A DNA stretch of 21,143 nt from Bacteroidales bacterium (GCA_004553485.1 SFLG01000032.1:1-21143); one strand, 5' to 3'; shown: positions 1 through 8,160, counted from the first letter of the stretch. A program made the numbers and translations. Notes: generated by a model not told the origin, from the letters alone.

Positions 1-26
1 GGGCTTTTTGGAGCCGAACGCGTTTG

Positions 27-57
27 CAAAGGTACGGCAAGTTTCTGAACTGACAAA
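27..57 (-). promoter_or_regulatory. Bacteroidetes-type promoter reading out of the left edge
   Basis: On the minus strand there is TTTG (57 to 54), a 19-nt spacer and TACCTTTG (34 to 27), an exact fit to the Bacteroidetes sigma factor consensus TTTG-N19-21-TAnnTTTG. Transcription would start near position 20 and run left out of the window, so a minus-strand gene is expected just beyond the edge. The match is seen directly; promoter activity is inferred. Confidence 0.6.
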
Positions 58-135
58 ATAATTGGGAAAGAATTAACAGTATTTAACACTGAAAAAAGTG
101 AACTTTTTTGGAGGGGAGTGAAGGCGGGAATGTTA

Positions 136-225
136 AAGTATTGGCAAGCTGACGATTGTAGCGTTGGCGCCTGCGGCGCGGTATTGGCAGGCCGGAGGCC
201 TGCGGTATGGGCAAGCTGGCGCTTG
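136..225. repeat. Tandem tri-loop hairpin units, locus 1
   Basis: This stretch holds units built on the constant core GTATTGGCA followed by a short self-complementary stem. Seen are GCGCC-TGC-GGCGC (167-179), GCAGGCC-GGA-GGCCTGC (187-203) and CAAGC-TGGC-GCTTG (212-225). The unit at 179-202 is 24 nt long and the next (203-225) is 23 nt. The block starts with AAGTATTGGCAAGCTG, which recurs inverted near 11044-11059. It lies downstream of the waaA stop codon. I do not recognise a named repeat family. Confidence 0.7.
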
Positions 226-241
226 TAGGGGGCAAGTGAGT

Positions 242-261
242 AAAAACCGCAAGCGGTTTTT
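242..261 (-). terminator. Intrinsic terminator of the gltX-waaA operon
   Basis: Read on the minus strand, AAAAACCGC pairs with GCGGTTTTT, giving a 9-bp stem that ends in a run of five T. It lies about 60 nt past the waaA stop codon at 323, the right place to end that transcript. The flanking A run means it could also work on the plus strand. Confidence 0.6.
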
Positions 262-322
262 CGCAGTAACAAAAAAGGTGGGGGAGAGATGGAAAGACGG
301 AGGGGGGAGTGGCGGCCGGGGG

Positions 323-1696
323 TTAGTCGGGGAGGAGGGTGTGCATGATGAGGGAGGTGGCGCCGCGGTTGGTGCGGATGTAGGCGGCGGCGTTGGCGCC
401 TTGGTGGCGACGGCCGGCGGGGTCGGTGAGCCAGCGGGTGAGGATGGTGGAGCACTCGGCGCGGTCGTGGTACTCGAAGGCGGCGTTGTCGGCGATGAGG
501 GCGGCGGCTTCGCGGAACTTGCCGTTGTTGGGGCCGAAGGCGACGGGGATGCCGTAGACAGCTGCCTCGTTTATGTTATGTATGCCGGTGCCGAGGCCGC
601 CACCAATGATGGCGGCGTCGCCGTAGCGGTATATACGGGACAGCAGGCCGAAGCAGTCGATGATAACCGCCTGGGCGTCGTCGGGGATAGAGGGAGTGGC
701 GCTATTATTATCAGGGAAGGCGGGGCTGGTGCTACTGTTGGCAGGGGAGCTGGCCGGGTTGGCGTTGTCGGGCTTGGTGGTGGATGGCTCGGGTCCCCTA
801 CCCTTGGCGAGGACTTGCGACCAGAGGACGGCTTTTGCGGCGAAGGAGTCGACGAGGGTCTTGAGGCGTTTGTCGTTAAACTCGTGGGGTGCGACGATAG
901 CTTTGACTTCGGGGTGCTCGTTGAGCCAGGGGATGTAGTATGCTTCGTCCTGTGGCCATGAGCTGCCGACGACAAGGGTGAAGACGGGTTGCCCCTGACC
1001 GTCGTCGCCGTGCAGCCACCGCGCTAATTCGGGGATGGGCCTGGAGTCTTCGGCGACCTGGGCGACGCGGTCGAAGCGCGTGTCTCCGGCGACGGTGACG
1101 TTGGTGATGCCCACCGATGCAAGCAAGTCAAGGCTTTCGCGGTCCTGAACGAAAATATGTGTATATGTGCGCAATACGTCGCGCGAGAACGCTCCCCAGG
1201 GCTTGAAGAAACGCTGTCCCGGGCGGAAAATCGCCGAGATAAGGTATAGCGGGATATGGCGTTTTGCTATCTCGTGCAGGTAGTTTGACCAGAACTCGTA
1301 TTTGACGAACACCGCGCATTTGGGCTGGGCGGCATCGAGGAACTGACGGACGTTTCGCGGCGTATCAAAAGACAGATAGACAACGCAGTCGGCGCCGTCG
1401 TAGTTGTGACGGACGCAGTACCCCGAAGGCGAGAAGAACGACAGAAGCACCTTTGCCTGCGGACGCGCCTTGCGGTATGCCTCGATGACGGGGCGAGCCT
1501 GCTCGAACTCGCCCAGCGAGGCCGCATGCACCCACAGGTCGAAGCCGTCAGGAGCGACCGTGGCACGGGCGTGGCGGAGCCGGTCGAGAGACTCGGCGTG
1601 GCCGTCTATCATCCGGCGCAGCTTGTCGTTGCGCAACGCGGCGAGCCTTGCCCCGGCGGACATGGCGTGTATGCCTATATTGTATAAGACCTTCAC
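323..1696 (-). CDS. waaA: 3-deoxy-D-manno-octulosonic acid (Kdo) transferase WaaA/KdtA
   Basis: 457 residues. The enzyme moves Kdo from CMP-Kdo to the lipid A precursor at the inner membrane, joining lipid A to the LPS core (family knowledge). Visible family marks are HAASLGE (57-63) with the likely catalytic Glu63, VKYEFW (131-136), GDTRFDR (204-210), and GGGLGTGIHNINEAAVYG (365-382), the nucleotide-sugar half of the GT-B fold. The start is GTG at 1696; the next Met is residue 12 and no upstream ATG is in frame. gltX ends 15 nt upstream, so the two are probably co-transcribed. Oddity: residues about 298-342 are a Ser/Pro/Asn/Thr-rich stretch inserted between the two halves of the C-terminal domain, making the protein about 40 residues longer than I expect for Bacteroidales homologues. 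Confidence 0.93.
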   Translation of the reverse strand: MKVLYNIGIHAMSAGARLAALRNDKLRRMIDGHAESLDRLRHARATVAPDGFDLWVHAASLGEFEQARPVIEAYRKARPQAKVLLSFFSPSGYCVRHNYDGADCVVYLSFDTPRNVRQFLDAAQPKCAVFVKYEFWSNYLHEIAKRHIPLYLISAIFRPGQRFFKPWGAFSRDVLRTYTHIFVQDRESLDLLASVGITNVTVAGDTRFDRVAQVAEDSRPIPELARWLHGDDGQGQPVFTLVVGSSWPQDEAYYIPWLNEHPEVKAIVAPHEFNDKRLKTLVDSFAAKAVLWSQVLAKGRGPEPSTTKPDNANPASSPANSSTSPAFPDNNSATPSIPDDAQAVIIDCFGLLSRIYRYGDAAIIGGGLGTGIHNINEAAVYGIPVAFGPNNGKFREAAALIADNAAFEYHDRAECSTILTRWLTDPAGRRHQGANAAAYIRTNRGATSLIMHTLLPD

Positions 1697-1711
1697 CTTG
1701 CGGCTGTTAAG

Positions 1712-3256
1712 TTATTGCATGTCGGCGGCGAGGGCGTTGATGCGGTCGATGCCTGCAAGCAGACGGTCGATGGTTTCCTTGCGGCCGATGAGCTCGGTGA
1801 TGTCGAACATGTGCGGGCCCTTGCAGCTGCCGACAACGGTGAGGCGGAAGGCGTTCATCACATTACCGGTGTGATAGCCGTTGTTGGTAATCCAGTTGAG
1901 GACAACAGGTTCCACCTCCTCCGACTTGAAGCCGGGCATGTCGTTGAGGATGCTGACGAGGCGACGCATAATCTCGTCCATGCCGGGCGTCCAGCGCTTG
2001 CGGATGTCCTTTTCGGCATACGTGTTCGGGGCGACGAAGAAGAAAGCGGCCTGGTTCCAGAGGTCAGCCACAAAGTTGATACGGCTCTTCACCATGCCCA
2101 CGGCGCGGGCGATGTAGTCGAGCGGGAACTTGGACGTGTCGACGCCGTGCTCCTTGAGGACGGGGATGAACAACGTGGCCAGCTCGTCGTCGGAGAGCAT
2201 CTGCAGGTAAGTGTGGTTGAACCACTTGGCCTTTTCAAAAGCGAATTTGGCACCCGAACGCGAGCAGTGCTCGAACGAGAATTTCTTTTCGATCTCCTCC
2301 ACCGTCATCACCTCCGAGTCATCGCCGGGGTTCCAACCCAGGAGAGCCAGGAAATTCGCCACGGCCTGAGGGAGATAGCCCGACTCGCGATAGCCGGCCG
2401 AAACGGCGCCGGTCTTGGGGTCGTACCACTCGAGGGGGAAGACGGGGAAGCCGAGGCGGTCGCCGTCGCGCTTCGACAGCTTGCCCTTTCCGTCTGGTTT
2501 GAGCAGCAGGGGCAGGTGGACAAAGCGGGGCATGGTATCGCTCCATCCGAAGGCCTCGTAGAGCAGGACGTGGAGGGGTGCCGACGGCAGCCACTCCTCG
2601 CCGCGTATCACGTGCGAAATTTTCATCAGGTGGTCGTCGACAATGTTTGCCAGGTGGTACGTGGGCAGGTCGTCGGCCGATTTATAGAGCACCTTGTCGT
2701 CGAGGATGTCAGATTTTATCACCACCTTTCCGCGCAGCAGGTCGTCGACCTCGACGGCGCGTCCCGGCTCGATCTTGAAGCGCACGACATACTTCTCGCC
2801 GCTGTCAATCAGGCGCTTTACCTCGTCGGCAGGCATGGTGAGCGAGTTGCGCATGCGTCCGCGCGTCGATGCGTCATACTGGAAGTTCGCCACCTCGGCA
2901 CGCGCCTTCTCCAGCTCCTCCGGGGTATCGAAAGCGATGTAAGCCTTTCCGGCATCGAGCAGCATACGCACGTGCTCGCGGTAGATGTCGCGGCGCTCGC
3001 TCTGCTTGTACGGTCCGTAGGGGCCGCCTTCGCGGACACCCTCGTCGATGGTTATCCCGAGCCAGGCCAGCGCCTCGTTGATATAATCCTCGGCACCCGG
3101 AACAAAACGCTGAGAGTCAGTGTCTTCGATGCGGAGAATCATCTTTCCGCCATTCTGACGGGCAAAAAGCCAGTTGAACAGGGCGGTGCGAACGCCGCCG
3201 ATATGGAGGGGACCCGTGGGAGAGGGGGCAAAACGAACTCTAACTTCCTGTGACAT
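1712..3256 (-). CDS. gltX: Glutamyl-tRNA synthetase
   Basis: 514 residues, cytoplasmic class I aminoacyl-tRNA synthetase that attaches glutamate to its tRNA. The protein opens with VRFAPSPTGPLHIGG, the HIGH-type motif at residues 17-20, and carries GKLSKRDGD (KMSKS-type, 258-266). IEDTD (43-47), VDDHLMKISHVIRGEEW (206-222) and a helical C-terminal anticodon-binding half complete the family pattern. I chose ATG 3256 because the conserved fold starts three codons later; an in-frame ATG at 3316 would add 20 residues of non-conserved spacer. The gene is first in a likely operon with waaA (15-nt gap). A -7-like box lies about 70 nt upstream at 3325-3332. Nothing is broken or missing. Confidence 0.96.
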   Translation of the reverse strand: MSQEVRVRFAPSPTGPLHIGGVRTALFNWLFARQNGGKMILRIEDTDSQRFVPGAEDYINEALAWLGITIDEGVREGGPYGPYKQSERRDIYREHVRMLLDAGKAYIAFDTPEELEKARAEVANFQYDASTRGRMRNSLTMPADEVKRLIDSGEKYVVRFKIEPGRAVEVDDLLRGKVVIKSDILDDKVLYKSADDLPTYHLANIVDDHLMKISHVIRGEEWLPSAPLHVLLYEAFGWSDTMPRFVHLPLLLKPDGKGKLSKRDGDRLGFPVFPLEWYDPKTGAVSAGYRESGYLPQAVANFLALLGWNPGDDSEVMTVEEIEKKFSFEHCSRSGAKFAFEKAKWFNHTYLQMLSDDELATLFIPVLKEHGVDTSKFPLDYIARAVGMVKSRINFVADLWNQAAFFFVAPNTYAEKDIRKRWTPGMDEIMRRLVSILNDMPGFKSEEVEPVVLNWITNNGYHTGNVMNAFRLTVVGSCKGPHMFDITELIGRKETIDRLLAGIDRINALAADMQ

Positions 3257-3324
3257 ATAAGAATGGAATATGGTTATACAATTCATTATGAACGCCGGCG
3301 GGCAAAGCCGCGGCAATCAGATTG

Positions 3325-3332
3325 CAAAAATA
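3325..3332 (-). promoter_or_regulatory. Possible -7 box for gltX
   Basis: The minus strand reads TATTTTTG, fitting the Bacteroidetes -7 element TAnnTTTG, and would start transcription near 3318, leaving a leader of about 60 nt. No TTTG is found at the proper spacing upstream, so the call is weak. Confidence 0.3.
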
Positions 3333-3356
3333 GCGAAAAAGTTGAAAACTCGTGTA

Positions 3357-3373
3357 TTATTAATTCAAATTTT
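3357..3373 (-). repeat. 17-bp AT-rich motif upstream of gltX (copy 1)
   Basis: TTATTAATTCAAATTTT on the plus strand recurs exactly at 4804-4820 upstream of the alcohol dehydrogenase. Both copies precede minus-strand genes, but the distance to the start codon differs (about 100 versus 20 nt). Function unknown. Confidence 0.4.
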
Positions 3374-3465
3374 GCAAGACCGGTAGCGAACTTGCATAAT
3401 TTGGGGCGGAAGTATGACGGGTCGCGCGGCCTACTTTATATAATAATGTGTAATCCGGTCCAACG

Positions 3466-3561
3466 CTATAATTTGTGGATGTCTGCGATGTCGACGAGGC
3501 CGTGGATGAGCTGCCGCAACAGGTCGCGGGGGCCGAAAGCGTTGCCAGGTTTGATTTCCAT
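3466..3561 (-). CDS. Candidate 31-residue small protein
   Basis: An ATG at 3561 opens a 31-codon frame ending in TAG at 3466. The peptide begins MEIKPGNAFGPRDLL and continues with RQLIHGLVDIADIHKL, which could form an amphipathic helix. Most third positions are G or C, as in the neighbouring genes, unlike the surrounding AT-richer spacer, and GAGGAT lies just before the ATG. It starts 29 nt after the dehydrogenase stop codon on the same strand, so it could be the last cistron of that transcript. I recognise no family. It could equally be chance or a decayed remnant of a longer gene. Confidence 0.35.
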   Translation of the reverse strand: MEIKPGNAFGPRDLLRQLIHGLVDIADIHKL

Positions 3562-3590
3562 ATCCTCTACCGGGTTAAGAGCCCGTTCCC

Positions 3591-4784
3591 CTAATTCTTG
3601 CTTTGGCCGCCGTCGATCATTAGAGTGTAGATTGCGCGGCTGACGTCGGGCGTGATGGGATAGTAGGCGCCGAAGACTTCGCCCTTGTCCACGTGCACGC
3701 GGCGTACCAGGTCGTCGATGTCGGGATTTTCCACCCCGAGCTGAGCCAACGTCACGGGCATCCCTATCGAGGTGTAGAACAGCCGGAGACGGCGCACACC
3801 CTCCATGGCGTCGGCGCCGGCGTCGCCACTGTCGGGGACGGCGAAGATGCGGTGGGCCATCTGCGCCACCTTTGCCGGGCGGTTGGCGGCCATAAATTCC
3901 ATCCAGGCCGAGTTGACGACGGCCAGGCCGGCGCCGTGGGTGACGCCGTAAACGGCGCTGAGCTCGTGTTCGAGGCCGTGGCTTGCCCAGTCTTCGGCCT
4001 TTCCGCATCCGCAGATGCCGTTGTGTGCCATCGTTCCCGCCCACATCAGGTTTGCGCGGACGTCGTAGTCGTCGGGGTTGTCCAGCACGGCACGCACTCG
4101 GTCCATGATGGCCATGACGAGGCCCTCGCTGAGGCGGTCGGTGGTCTCGGTGCCCTTGGTGGGGCTGTAATAGCGCTCGAAGATGTGCGCCATCATGTCC
4201 ACCGCGCCGGCACAAGTCTGGTATTCGGGGAGGGTGAAGGTCAGTTCGGGATTGAGCAGGGCAAAGCGGGGGCGCAGCCAGTAGTCGGTGCGCAGACTGA
4301 TTTTGTGCATGCCCTCGCGGCGCGTAATCACCGAGTTGCCCGAGCCCTCGCTGCCGGCGGCAGGAATGGTGAGGACGACGCCCACGGACAGAGCCTTCTC
4401 CACCTTTGCCTTACCGGCCCAGAAGTCCCAGAAGTCGCCATCGTACACCGCGCCGGCGGCGATGGCCTTGGCAGTGTCGATTACCGAGCCGCCGCCGACA
4501 GCGATTATGCCGTCTATGCCGTTCTGGCGCACGATGTCGATGCCCTCGTAAACGCGGTCGTCGGTGGGATTGGGGTCTATCCCGCCCTGCTGCGTCACCT
4601 TTATCCCGGCCGCGGCAAGGCTGTCGCAGACGCGGCCGAGGACGCCGCTGCGGATGGCGGACGAGTGTCCGTAAACCACCAACACGTTAGTCATCTTCTC
4701 AAGCGCGGCCTGAGCACCGGTCTCGTTCTCGGCACCATGGCCAAAGGTGTAGCGCGTAGGCGCCCAATATCCGAAATTGTCCAC
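3591..4784 (-). CDS. Iron-containing (group III) alcohol dehydrogenase, butanol dehydrogenase-like
   Basis: 397 residues, cytoplasmic NAD(P)H-dependent oxidoreductase that interconverts aldehydes and alcohols. The dinucleotide-binding GGGSVIDTAK is at 97-106. The metal ligands expected for the family are present: Asp196 and His200 in AVDMMAH, His269 in ASHGLEH and His283 in VTHGAG. The opening DNFGYWAPTRYTFG resembles BdhA/YqhD-type enzymes, but the true substrate cannot be read from sequence. The start is GTG at 4784; upstream the frame hits TAA before any ATG, and the conserved N-terminus begins right there. It is 143 nt from bioF, same strand, in an AT-rich spacer with no clean promoter, so it may be read from either its own start or the bio genes. 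Confidence 0.9.
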   Translation of the reverse strand: MDNFGYWAPTRYTFGHGAENETGAQAALEKMTNVLVVYGHSSAIRSGVLGRVCDSLAAAGIKVTQQGGIDPNPTDDRVYEGIDIVRQNGIDGIIAVGGGSVIDTAKAIAAGAVYDGDFWDFWAGKAKVEKALSVGVVLTIPAAGSEGSGNSVITRREGMHKISLRTDYWLRPRFALLNPELTFTLPEYQTCAGAVDMMAHIFERYYSPTKGTETTDRLSEGLVMAIMDRVRAVLDNPDDYDVRANLMWAGTMAHNGICGCGKAEDWASHGLEHELSAVYGVTHGAGLAVVNSAWMEFMAANRPAKVAQMAHRIFAVPDSGDAGADAMEGVRRLRLFYTSIGMPVTLAQLGVENPDIDDLVRRVHVDKGEVFGAYYPITPDVSRAIYTLMIDGGQSKN

Positions 4785-4803
4785 TGTTATATCGTTTTAA
4801 GTG

Positions 4804-4820
4804 TTATTAATTCAAATTTT
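4804..4820 (-). repeat. 17-bp AT-rich motif upstream of the alcohol dehydrogenase (copy 2)
   Basis: Exact second copy of the element at 3357-3373. Here it ends 20 nt before the GTG start codon, so it would sit in or next to the core promoter or leader of this gene. Confidence 0.4.
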
Positions 4821-4927
4821 TAAGTCCTAAAAGAACTTTAAAATTTTGAGGTTTATGCGGTTATAGGCTTATACCGGGACTGACTCCCCAATCTTCCTAT
4901 AAACATATAATCCTTAAGTTGAGCTTG

Positions 4928-6028
4928 CTAAACTAAGAGCCCTTTGAAGGCGGCGATTGCCTTGTCCGTCTCGGCATCGGTCAGTGCCGCCGACAGCGAA
5001 ATGCGCAGGCGCTCGGTGCCCGGAGGGACGGTGGGAGTGCGTATGGGCAGCACCTTCACGCCGTCACTCAGAAGCTGCCGCGACAGCTCCACCGTGCGCG
5101 CCGCGTCGCCGACGATGAAGGGCATGATGTGCGAGGGCTCTTTGCCCAGCGCCTCCCCTATCCTGCCGGCGATGTCAGCCAGCCGCCGGCGCCGGTCGTC
5201 CATCAGCACGGCGCGGCGCATCACAAACTCGGTCCACGCCGCCTGCACGGGCGGGAGGGCAGTACTGAAGATGAGGCTGCGGCAGCGATTCACCATAAAC
5301 CGGCGCAGGGTGTCGTTCATCACGGCGTATGCTCCGGCCGACGCCAGAGCCTTGCCCAGCGTGCCGACGAGGATGTCCACGCCGTGATTATGTGCCGCCA
5401 GTCCAAGGCCCTGCTCGCCCAGCACACCCACAGCGTGGGCCTCGTCAACGTACAGCAATACGTTGGAATGCAGACGCTTGGCGCGCACCAGGGCGTCGAT
5501 GTCGGCACGGTCGCCGTCCATCGAATAGACCGACTCGGCAATGATTACCACGCGGCCGTAGCGGCTTCCGCAGTCGGTAAGAATTTTTTCGAGATGCGCC
5601 ATGTCGTTGTGGCGGAAACGGCGGAACTCGCTGCCCGACAGGGTCAGTCCGTCGATAATCGACGCGTGCACCAGCTTGTCGGCGACGAAGAGCGTGTCCT
5701 TTCCGCCGAGAGCCGCCACCATGCCCGTGTTGGCGTGGTAGCCGCTGTTGAAAAGCAGTGCCGGGGCACCGTACAGCCCGGCAAGGAAGTTTTCGAGGCC
5801 GGCGTATGCCTCCTGGCTGCCGGCAAGCAGACGCGATGCCGACGAGGTGGGCAGGAAGCTGTCCTCGGTCAGCGTCTCCAGGAACTCGCGGCGCAGGCTG
5901 CGGTCGGCAGCCAGGCCGAGATAGTCGTTGGACGAGAGGTCGATGACTCCCTCGCCGCCCGACGCGGGCAGCGTACGCAGGTTTCCCGAGGCCTCGAGCT
6001 TGCGCAGTGTGTCGCTGACAGCCTTCAT
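4928..6028 (-). CDS. bioF: 8-amino-7-oxononanoate synthase (BioF), PLP-dependent
   Basis: 366 residues of the alpha-oxoamine synthase family. BioF condenses pimeloyl thioester with L-alanine to give 8-amino-7-oxononanoate, the first step of biotin ring assembly. Seen: SSNDYLGLA (32-40), FNSGYHANTG (93-102), His121 in KLVHAS, VDEAHAVGVLG (194-204) with the PLP-binding Asp195, and GTLGKALAS (222-230) with the Schiff-base Lys226. Sequence alone could also fit a glycine C-acetyltransferase, but bioA ends a single base upstream (TGA-T-ATG), which strongly supports biotin synthesis and translational coupling. The length is slightly short of the usual 380-400 but all core motifs are there. Confidence 0.93.
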   Translation of the reverse strand: MKAVSDTLRKLEASGNLRTLPASGGEGVIDLSSNDYLGLAADRSLRREFLETLTEDSFLPTSSASRLLAGSQEAYAGLENFLAGLYGAPALLFNSGYHANTGMVAALGGKDTLFVADKLVHASIIDGLTLSGSEFRRFRHNDMAHLEKILTDCGSRYGRVVIIAESVYSMDGDRADIDALVRAKRLHSNVLLYVDEAHAVGVLGEQGLGLAAHNHGVDILVGTLGKALASAGAYAVMNDTLRRFMVNRCRSLIFSTALPPVQAAWTEFVMRRAVLMDDRRRRLADIAGRIGEALGKEPSHIMPFIVGDAARTVELSRQLLSDGVKVLPIRTPTVPPGTERLRISLSAALTDAETDKAIAAFKGLLV

Positions 6029-6029
6029 A

Positions 6030-7331
6030 TCACTTCATCTCGGCCACCATGGCCACGCACTCCGAGCACAGTTTGGCAATCTGCTCATCGGTAGTGATAT
6101 ATGGCGGCATTATATATACGTTGTGGCCGAAGGGACGTATCCACACACCCCGGCGCACACATTTCTTTTGAAATTCGCCCACATCGACAGGCTTGTCCAC
6201 CTCGACGACGCCGATGGCGCCCAGACAGCGCACGTCGGTGACGTTGGGAAGGGCGCGGGCGGGCTCGAGGCCCCGGCGGAGGCAGCCGTTGATATGCGCG
6301 ATGCGCGACTCCATGTCCTGCTCGTTGAGCATGCGCAGCGACTCTATGCCGATGGCACAGGCCAGCGGGTTGCCCATGAACGTCGGGCCGTGCATCAACA
6401 CCCCGGCCTCGCCGCGGCTGATGGTGTCGGCCACCTCGCGCGTTGTCAGCACTGCCGACGACGTCAGGTAACCGGCGGTGAGGCCTTTGCCGATGCACAT
6501 AATATCGGGCATTACCCCGGCGTGCTCCCAGGCAAACATCTTGCCCGTGCGCCAGAATCCCGTGGCTATCTCGTCAAAAATCAGCAGCACGCCGTAACGG
6601 TCGCACAGCTGCCGTGCCTCGCGCAGAAACTGCGGATGGTAGAACCACATACCGCCGGCGCCCTGCACGACGGGCTCCAGTATCAGCGCGGCAATTTCGT
6701 CGCTGTGCTCGGCCAGCACCTTCTTCAACGGCTCGATGTCGGCGGGGTTCCATTCGCCTTCGAAACGGCTCGAGGGCGACGGCACGAAAAAGCGTATGGG
6801 CAGTGCCGAGCCAAAGGCCCCGTGCATACCAGTCACCGGGTCGCAGACACTCATGGCGTTCCACGTATCGCCGTGGTAGCCACGCATAATCGTCACAAAG
6901 TTGGTCTTTTTATGGCTCCCGCTGGCTGCCACGGCATACTGCACGGCCATTTTCATCGCCACCTCGACGGCGACGCTGCCCGAGTCAGCATAGAATATAT
7001 TGTGCATGTTGGGCGGAGCCACCTTCAACAGCTCCTTGCCCAGCTCGATGGCGGGGGCATGGGTAAGGCCGCCGAACATGACATGGCTCATCTTGCCGAT
7101 CTGGCGACCCGCGGCGGCGTTGAGGCGCGGGTTGTTGTAGCCATGTATCACGCACCACCACGACGACATGCCGTCGATGAGGTCGGTGCCGTCGGCAAGG
7201 GTTATCACCGCGCCCTCGGCATGGTCTACCATGTAGGTGGGCAGCGGGTCTATCGTTCCTGTATAGGGGTGCCACAGATGCTCGCGGTCCCACTGCGAGT
7301 GCACCCCTTCTGTCTCTGAAATTTCGGTCAT
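6030..7331 (-). CDS. bioA: Adenosylmethionine-8-amino-7-oxononanoate aminotransferase (BioA)
   Basis: 433 residues, class III PLP aminotransferase. It converts 8-amino-7-oxononanoate (the BioF product) to 7,8-diaminopelargonate with S-adenosylmethionine as amino donor. Typical BioA marks are LWHPYT (19-24), DGMSSWWC (53-60), IHGYNNP (62-68), DSGSVAVEVAMKMA (116-129), GYHGDTWNAMS (151-161), FDEIATGF (252-259) with Asp253, and IGKGLTAGY (280-288) with the PLP Lys282. The paired Trp residues and the HPYT stretch separate it from ornithine-type aminotransferases. It is 1 nt from bioF and 21 nt from the barrel gene upstream. No bioB, bioC, bioD or a pimeloyl-ACP esterase gene lies in the window, so the rest of the pathway must be elsewhere. 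Confidence 0.95.
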   Translation of the reverse strand: MTEISETEGVHSQWDREHLWHPYTGTIDPLPTYMVDHAEGAVITLADGTDLIDGMSSWWCVIHGYNNPRLNAAAGRQIGKMSHVMFGGLTHAPAIELGKELLKVAPPNMHNIFYADSGSVAVEVAMKMAVQYAVAASGSHKKTNFVTIMRGYHGDTWNAMSVCDPVTGMHGAFGSALPIRFFVPSPSSRFEGEWNPADIEPLKKVLAEHSDEIAALILEPVVQGAGGMWFYHPQFLREARQLCDRYGVLLIFDEIATGFWRTGKMFAWEHAGVMPDIMCIGKGLTAGYLTSSAVLTTREVADTISRGEAGVLMHGPTFMGNPLACAIGIESLRMLNEQDMESRIAHINGCLRRGLEPARALPNVTDVRCLGAIGVVEVDKPVDVGEFQKKCVRRGVWIRPFGHNVYIMPPYITTDEQIAKLCSECVAMVAEMK

Positions 7332-7352
7332 GAAGTTGTAAGAATTATTCGG

Positions 7353-8108
7353 TCAGAACTGGTATCCGACCGTAAAGGTAACGTTGAGCGTGCGTCCGCT
7401 GATGTCGAGCACGCCGAAGTTGCGGGCCAGCTGGGTGAAGCCCGTGTGCATGTCCAGGTCGATGGCCCAGTGGCGGTTGACGAGGATGCCGGTGCCGATT
7501 ACCATACCCATATCGGTCTTGGCAAAGGTATTGACGACGGGGTCCTCGTCGTCGTAGTATTTATCGCGGTACGAGTTTTCGGTCACCTGGCTCTGGCCCA
7601 GCGAGTTGGTGCTCGATGTCGTCTCGTTTATCTTAGTGTGGCCGCCCACGCCGAACGATATGTACATACCGGTCTTTGTGCGCCACTTCACCTTGTCGCC
7701 CAGGTTGAAGCTCCACTGCAGGTACAGCGGCACGTCGATGGTGTTGTAGTGGTTGCGGCTGTAGAGGGTGCTCAGCGTGCCCTGCGAGCGTTCGAGCAGG
7801 GTCATCGACCAGTAGTAGTTGTTGATGGTGAAGTCGATGGCGGTACCCACGGCAAAATAGTTGCGGATGGGCAGGATGGCGCGGGCACCCATCACCACGC
7901 GGTTGGCGGGGGTGAGGACAAAGTCGGACACCGACGGTATGGCCGAGCCGTAGTTCTGCCGCACCGTCGACACGCCGTCGCCGGCATGGATGTCGATTTC
8001 GATAAAGTGGTCGGGGCGGCCACTGTCGAAGAAGGGCACGTCCTTTGGCGTCTGCGCCGCCGCCGTCATGGCCATCATAGCCGCCGCTATTGCAAGGTAT
8101 GGTTTCAT
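7353..8108 (-). CDS. Outer-membrane beta-barrel protein, PorT-like
   Basis: 251 residues. A signal peptide ends near AAAQ at 16-19. The rest alternates polar and apolar residues in strand-length blocks (for example MYISFGVGGHTK, TDMGMVIGTGILVN, TLNVTFTVGYQF) and closes on a C-terminal Phe, the usual end signal for outer-membrane barrels. Length and pattern fit the PorT-family small barrels common in Bacteroidetes. A low-complexity segment with ETTSSTNSLGQSQ and a DDED run probably forms a surface or periplasmic loop. It sits 21 nt before bioA and 52 nt after the YitT-type gene, same strand. Whether it aids biotin or precursor uptake cannot be told; co-transcription may be incidental. Confidence 0.75.
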   Translation of the reverse strand: MKPYLAIAAAMMAMTAAAQTPKDVPFFDSGRPDHFIEIDIHAGDGVSTVRQNYGSAIPSVSDFVLTPANRVVMGARAILPIRNYFAVGTAIDFTINNYYWSMTLLERSQGTLSTLYSRNHYNTIDVPLYLQWSFNLGDKVKWRTKTGMYISFGVGGHTKINETTSSTNSLGQSQVTENSYRDKYYDDEDPVVNTFAKTDMGMVIGTGILVNRHWAIDLDMHTGFTQLARNFGVLDISGRTLNVTFTVGYQF

Positions 8109-8160
8109 AGGCTGATGTGATGAATTGGGGGTGGAGGGTAGCGTCTGTCGCGGGCGTATG

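Noticed and set aside
92..109. AAAAAAGT/ACTTTTTT hairpin as a terminator
   Set aside because: The stem is almost all A-T with a 2-nt loop and would be too weak.
1715..3253. 512-codon open frame on the plus strand opposite gltX, and similar long frames opposite the dehydrogenase, bioA/bioF and the Smr gene
   Set aside because: They mirror real genes in GC-rich DNA, lack domains and are rich in Val/Ala/Gly/His as expected for antisense reading of biased codons.
3466..4215. 249-codon minus-strand frame overlapping the dehydrogenase
   Set aside because: It is out of frame with the clear dehydrogenase and very Arg/Gly/His-rich; only its final 31 codons, beyond the dehydrogenase, deserve notice.
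5928..7319. 463-codon plus-strand frame across bioF/bioA
   Set aside because: It runs through the junction of two well-supported minus-strand genes and shows no family motif.
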